NCBI GenBank assembly: GCA_964589725.1
Contig: CAZPUJ010000528.1
Coordinates: 1 to 7,519 of the forward strand
DNA from: CAYSHJ01 sp964589725
Lineage (GTDB): Bacteria; Planctomycetota; Planctomycetia; Planctomycetales; Planctomycetaceae
Length of the DNA: 7,519 bases
Direction of reading: 5' to 3'
The notes beneath the pieces are model-generated. The model did not search any database. It saw only the letters and a list, made by a program, of their open reading frames with translations, and had not been told where the DNA came from. Numbering within the stretch: position 1 is the first letter of the stretch; the number at the start of each line of letters is the position of its first letter. The translations under genes were made by a program, and so were the position numbers. Shown here in pieces: positions 4,316 through 7,519 of this stretch.

Positions 4316-7300
4316 ATGGGACGATTTTTGTTGCGTGCTCTGATTGCGAATGGATTTGTCACGTTGCCGGAACGGTCGGCGGAGTCGCCGGCTCCTCGGC
4401 GACGGATGTTGCTGGAGCGGCTGGAGGACCGGCTGCTGTTCGATGCGGGGCCGGTGGCTCCAGTCGATGTTGATGCGGAGCTTGCGCAGCCCCTGGCATC
4501 GCACGAGGCGATGCCGCTGGAGACCAGTGTCGCCGAGCCGGCCGAGGTGCGGCTGATCGAGACACTGGATCAAGTCGACGAGGCCGTGGCGGATTTGATC
4601 GGGCAGCCGCTGGATGGCGCCCAATCGCTGCCGCTTGTTCCGAATGAAGCGCCGCGTGCCACGTCGCTTTTGAACTCGGACGAGGTGGCTCGGCAGTTGT
4701 TGACGACCTCCGACGAGCAACACACCGAGCTACAAGCGGCGACGACCGACATGCGGCTCGAGTTGGTCTTTGTGGACACTGCGGTCGAGGACTATCAGGC
4801 GCTGCTGGCCGGTGTCGATCCGCGCGCGGAAGTGGTGTTGTTGGATGCGAACCGCGATGGTGTCGAGCAGATGCTGGAGGTGCTGTCGCAGCGCAGCGGC
4901 CTGAACGCGATTCACATCGTTTCGCACGGCAGCAGCGGAGAACTGCGGCTGGGTCAAGCGACGTTGAATATCGATTCGATGTCTGGCCGATACGCCGAGC
5001 AGCTCGGCCGGATCGGGCAGTCCCTTTCCGCCGGCGCGGACATCCTGATTTACGGCTGTCACTTCGCCGACGGTCGTGCAGGGATGGCGGCCGCGGAGTC
5101 ACTCGCTCTGCTCACCGGAGCGGACGTGGCCGCCTCGAACGATCCCACCGGCAACGCGGAACTCGGTGGCGATTGGGATTTGGAACAAGGCGTCGGTGTG
5201 ATCGAAACGGGCCTCGCCATTGGGTGGCAGTCGCAACAGGACTGGCAACATTTGCTGGCGGTGCTCGATTGGGACACCGTGGATTGGACCAACGAGGCGT
5301 TGAGCGGCAGCTACTCGGTTGGCGGTGGCGCCATCAGCCTCAACATCACTGGCGACACGGACGACTTCGAGCCGAACAGTCCGGACGACGAGACCACGAA
5401 CTCCGGCGGCCTATCGCCCGCTGAGGAATCGTTGTTGTTGTACGTCGATTACGAGTCGCAAACGACGATCGGAGACGAAGCGACCACGACCACGATCGAC
5501 TTCTCGCATTTAGGAGGCGTGTCGAACGTCAGCTTCACGATCTTCGACATCGACCTGAGTTCGTGGACCGACCTAATCATCGTCACGGCCAATAACGGCG
5601 CAACAATCAATCCGTCGTCGGTGACGAGCGGCCCGGCCAACACGTTCGACGGCGTCAACATGGTCACGGGCACGGCGAGCAGCGGCACCACTTCCGCGAA
5701 CGGCAACGCGACGTTCACGTTCAACCAAACGGGCATCACGCAGGTCACGATACTGTACCAGTCGGGTCGGCTGACCGATCCGACCGCTCAATACATCAGC
5801 CTGCACGACATCACGTTTGACGCCGACCGGCCGGACCTCGATCTCGATGCCAGCAGCGCGACGACCTTCGCGGGGGACAACTTCAGCTCCGGGTACAACA
5901 ACAACACCGGCACGATGCCGTGGGCCGGTGCGTGGACTGAGAACGATCCCGGCGACGGCGCGCAAAGCACGACGGCGGGCGACGTGCGGATTGTGTCCGG
6001 CGAGCTGCGCATCTCGGACACCGCATCCGGCACCGGCGTCAGCGTCTCGCGCGGCATCAACCTGTCAAGCTACACAAGCAACTCGCTGACGACCTTTTCG
6101 TTTGACTTCCGCACCGATTCCGGCGTGGATAGCTCGGACGCGATCGTCGCCGAGATCTCCAACAACAGCGGCGCCTCGTTCACGACGCTGGAGACCTTCA
6201 CCGGCATCAGTGGCACGTCGAGCGGTTCGCGAAGTTACTCGATCACCGATGTCATTTCGGCGAACACCATTGTCCGCTTCCGCGTCACCAACGGCTACAG
6301 CTCCTCGAACGAGTTCTTCTTCGTGGACAACGTGGCGATCACCGCTCAACCCACCGGGTTCTCGACCACGTTCACCGAGGACGGCGGCGCAGTCGCGATC
6401 GCCGATACCGACACGGCCATCACCGATACCGACAGCACCAACATGTCGCGAGCCGTCATCACACTGACCAACCCGCAGACCAGCGACGCGCTGTCGGTCT
6501 CCGGCTCGCTGCCGGCCGGCATCTCGCTCGATCCCGCGTCCACGTCGACCAACCTGATCCTCACCGGCAGCGCGATCAAAGCCAACTACGAAACGGCCAT
6601 CGAACAGATCCGGTTCAACAACACCAGCCAGAACCCGAACACCACCACTCGCTTGATCACCATAGTCGTGTCCGACGATCTGGGAGGCGTCAGCAACACC
6701 GCCACCTCGACAATCACGGTCGTCGCCGTCAACGACGCCCCGACCGGCGGCAACCGCACCGTCGCGACGGCCGAGGACACCGATTACACCTTCACAACGT
6801 CCGACTTCCCGTTCAGCGACGTGGATGGCGATTCGCTGTCGCGAGTTCGCATTGATTCTCTGCCGACCGACGGCAGCGTGCGGCTCAGCGGAGTCGCCGT
6901 CACCGCCGGGCAGGTCATCACCGTCGCCAACATCACGGCGGGAAATCTGACGTTCCGGCCCGACACGAACGAGAACGGCTCGCCCTACACGACCCTCACG
7001 TTCTCCGTCGGCGATGCCAGCACGTTCGTGGCCTCGCCCAGCACGATGACGGTCAACATTTCTCCGGTCAACGATCCGCCGGTCGCCGACGACGAAGCGT
7101 TCACGGTGGCCGAAGACGGCTCCGTGATCATCCCCGCGCTGACGGGCGACAGCGACCTCGACGGCGACACGCTGACCGTGACTGAAATCGACGGGGCACC
7201 GATCTCGGTTGGCAGCCCGGTGACGATCGCGACCGGCGTCGTGAGCTTGAACGCCGACGGCACGCTGACGTTCACACCCAATACGAACTACAACGGCCCG

Positions 7301-7519
7301 GCCGCGTTCGACTACACGGTCAGCGACGGCAACGGCGGCACGGATGTCGGCAATGTCAGCGGTATGGTCACGCTGGTGAATGATCCGCCGGTCGCTGACG
7401 ACGAGACCTTCACCGTCGCTGAAGACGGCTCCGTGATCATCCCCGCGCTGACGGGCGACACGGACCTCGATGGCGACTCGCTGACCGTTACCGAAGTCGA
7501 GGGCACACCGATCTCGGTC
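4316..7519 (+). CDS. Giant surface protein with DUF4347 and cadherin-like repeats (3' partial)
   Basis: The frame is open for 1068 codons to the right edge. Order of parts: N-terminus with a short hydrophobic stretch and the motif LERLEDRLLFDAG (33-45), as in planctomycete giant extracellular proteins, with no classical cleavable signal peptide visible; acidic linker (45-145); DUF4347 domain (about 148-313, HIVSHGSSGELRLG and IYGCHFADG); a beta-rich module (about 313-501); a second beta-sandwich-like module (about 517-678, ending FFVDNVAIT); then cadherin-like repeats of about 127, 113 and 103 residues, joined by NDAP/NDPP at 806, 919 and 1022, and the start of another. The D-x-D-G-D pattern in GDSDLDGDTLTV suggests calcium binding. 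The likely role is adhesion or a cell-envelope structure; its partners and total length are unknown. The Thr/Ser/Asp/Gly-rich, Cys-poor composition fits an extracellular protein. Modules are clear, function is inferred. Confidence 0.88.
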   Translation, partial: MGRFLLRALIANGFVTLPERSAESPAPRRRMLLERLEDRLLFDAGPVAPVDVDAELAQPLASHEAMPLETSVAEPAEVRLIETLDQVDEAVADLIGQPLDGAQSLPLVPNEAPRATSLLNSDEVARQLLTTSDEQHTELQAATTDMRLELVFVDTAVEDYQALLAGVDPRAEVVLLDANRDGVEQMLEVLSQRSGLNAIHIVSHGSSGELRLGQATLNIDSMSGRYAEQLGRIGQSLSAGADILIYGCHFADGRAGMAAAESLALLTGADVAASNDPTGNAELGGDWDLEQGVGVIETGLAIGWQSQQDWQHLLAVLDWDTVDWTNEALSGSYSVGGGAISLNITGDTDDFEPNSPDDETTNSGGLSPAEESLLLYVDYESQTTIGDEATTTTIDFSHLGGVSNVSFTIFDIDLSSWTDLIIVTANNGATINPSSVTSGPANTFDGVNMVTGTASSGTTSANGNATFTFNQTGITQVTILYQSGRLTDPTAQYISLHDITFDADRPDLDLDASSATTFAGDNFSSGYNNNTGTMPWAGAWTENDPGDGAQSTTAGDVRIVSGELRISDTASGTGVSVSRGINLSSYTSNSLTTFSFDFRTDSGVDSSDAIVAEISNNSGASFTTLETFTGISGTSSGSRSYSITDVISANTIVRFRVTNGYSSSNEFFFVDNVAITAQPTGFSTTFTEDGGAVAIADTDTAITDTDSTNMSRAVITLTNPQTSDALSVSGSLPAGISLDPASTSTNLILTGSAIKANYETAIEQIRFNNTSQNPNTTTRLITIVVSDDLGGVSNTATSTITVVAVNDAPTGGNRTVATAEDTDYTFTTSDFPFSDVDGDSLSRVRIDSLPTDGSVRLSGVAVTAGQVITVANITAGNLTFRPDTNENGSPYTTLTFSVGDASTFVASPSTMTVNISPVNDPPVADDEAFTVAEDGSVIIPALTGDSDLDGDTLTVTEIDGAPISVGSPVTIATGVVSLNADGTLTFTPNTNYNGPAAFDYTVSDGNGGTDVGNVSGMVTLVNDPPVADDETFTVAEDGSVIIPALTGDTDLDGDSLTVTEVEGTPISV
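4757..5254 (+). other. DUF4347 domain within the surface protein, with a His/Cys pair
   Basis: Residues about 148-313 begin LELVFVDTAVEDYQALL and end near QDWQHLLAVLDW. Family hallmarks are HIVSHGSSGELRLG, ADILIYGCHFADGRAG, TGADVAASNDPTG and GGDWDLE. His204 is followed by Gly, and Cys248 follows a hydrophobic strand (ILIYGC) 44 residues later. This is the order and approximate spacing of the catalytic pair in clan CD peptidases (caspase-like). The domain usually sits at the N-terminus of very large repeat proteins, as here. Peptidase activity is inference only. Confidence 0.8.
7082..7390 (+). repeat. Cadherin-like tandem repeat unit, copy 1 (309 bp)
   Basis: Residues 923-1025, beginning VADDEAFTVAEDGSVIIPAL and ending in the NDPP linker. 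The period of 309 bp (103 codons) is exact relative to the next unit. The stretch 7112-7151 is identical over 40 nt to 7421-7460, which points to recent duplication or gene conversion. Confidence 0.85.
7391..7519 (+). repeat. Cadherin-like tandem repeat unit, copy 2 (truncated by window edge)
   Basis: Residues 1026-1068 begin VADDETFTVAEDGSVIIPAL. Over the 43 residues seen, 37 are identical to copy 1; the changes are conservative (A/T, S/T, T/S, I/V, D/E, A/T). The array probably continues to the right. Confidence 0.85.

Noticed and set aside
4187..5102. Minus-strand frames over the start of the surface-protein gene
   Set aside because: Arg/Ala/Pro-rich translations typical of antisense GC-rich frames, overlapping a well-supported gene.
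5449..7506. Series of minus-strand frames opposite the repeat region
   Set aside because: Their Val/Ser/Thr-rich translations, some similar to each other, mirror the repeats of the real gene on the + strand; they are not independent genes.
7082..7519. Regular repeats as a CRISPR array
   Set aside because: The period is 309 bp, in frame within a protein-coding region, with no short repeat-spacer pattern.

Overview
The window looks like a piece of a Planctomycetes chromosome (Pirellula/Rhodopirellula-like). Three things suggest this. A very large surface protein carries the N-terminal LEDRLLFDA-type motif common in planctomycete giant secreted proteins. The RsmH protein has a long basic N-terminal extension (RRRYRGTHPRQF) that I associate with that phylum. 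A hairpin repeat built on AAGCCCGAAGCGCAAGCGAG resembles interspersed repeats I recall from planctomycete genomes. The assignment is from recognition only, without a database search.

Layout, left to right. (1) 3-989 (+): the 3' part of a nucleotidyltransferase-HD hydrolase gene that enters from the left edge. (2) 990-1420: a 431-nt gap. It holds a compact palindromic element at 1029-1170 with imperfect 19-nt terminal inverted repeats, a perfect 24-bp internal hairpin and 10-11 nt flanking direct repeats, so it looks like a MITE or REPIN. The gap also holds a possible small leader ORF with a strong Shine-Dalgarno sequence. (3) 1421-2473 (+): rsmH, the 16S rRNA C1402 N4-methyltransferase. (4) 2484-3998 (-): a complete two-cassette, RbsA-type sugar ABC-importer ATPase, tail to tail with rsmH across only 10 nt and without permease or binding-protein genes beside it. 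(5) 3999-4315: a divergent intergenic region with a dyad-symmetric hairpin. (6) 4316-7519 (+): the first 1068 codons of a giant surface protein that runs off the right edge.

The surface protein is modular: export-type N-terminus, acidic linker, DUF4347 domain, two beta-rich sandwich-like modules, then cadherin-like repeats ending in near-identical tandem 103-residue units. The DUF4347 domain has a His-Gly / Cys pair laid out like clan CD cysteine peptidases, which is the most interesting protein-level observation here.

The four genes do not form an obvious pathway: two housekeeping-type enzymes, an isolated transporter ATPase and a surface protein. Only the ATPase and surface-protein genes share a possible control region, because they are transcribed divergently from the same 317-nt gap. 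I saw no rRNA, tRNA or CRISPR array.
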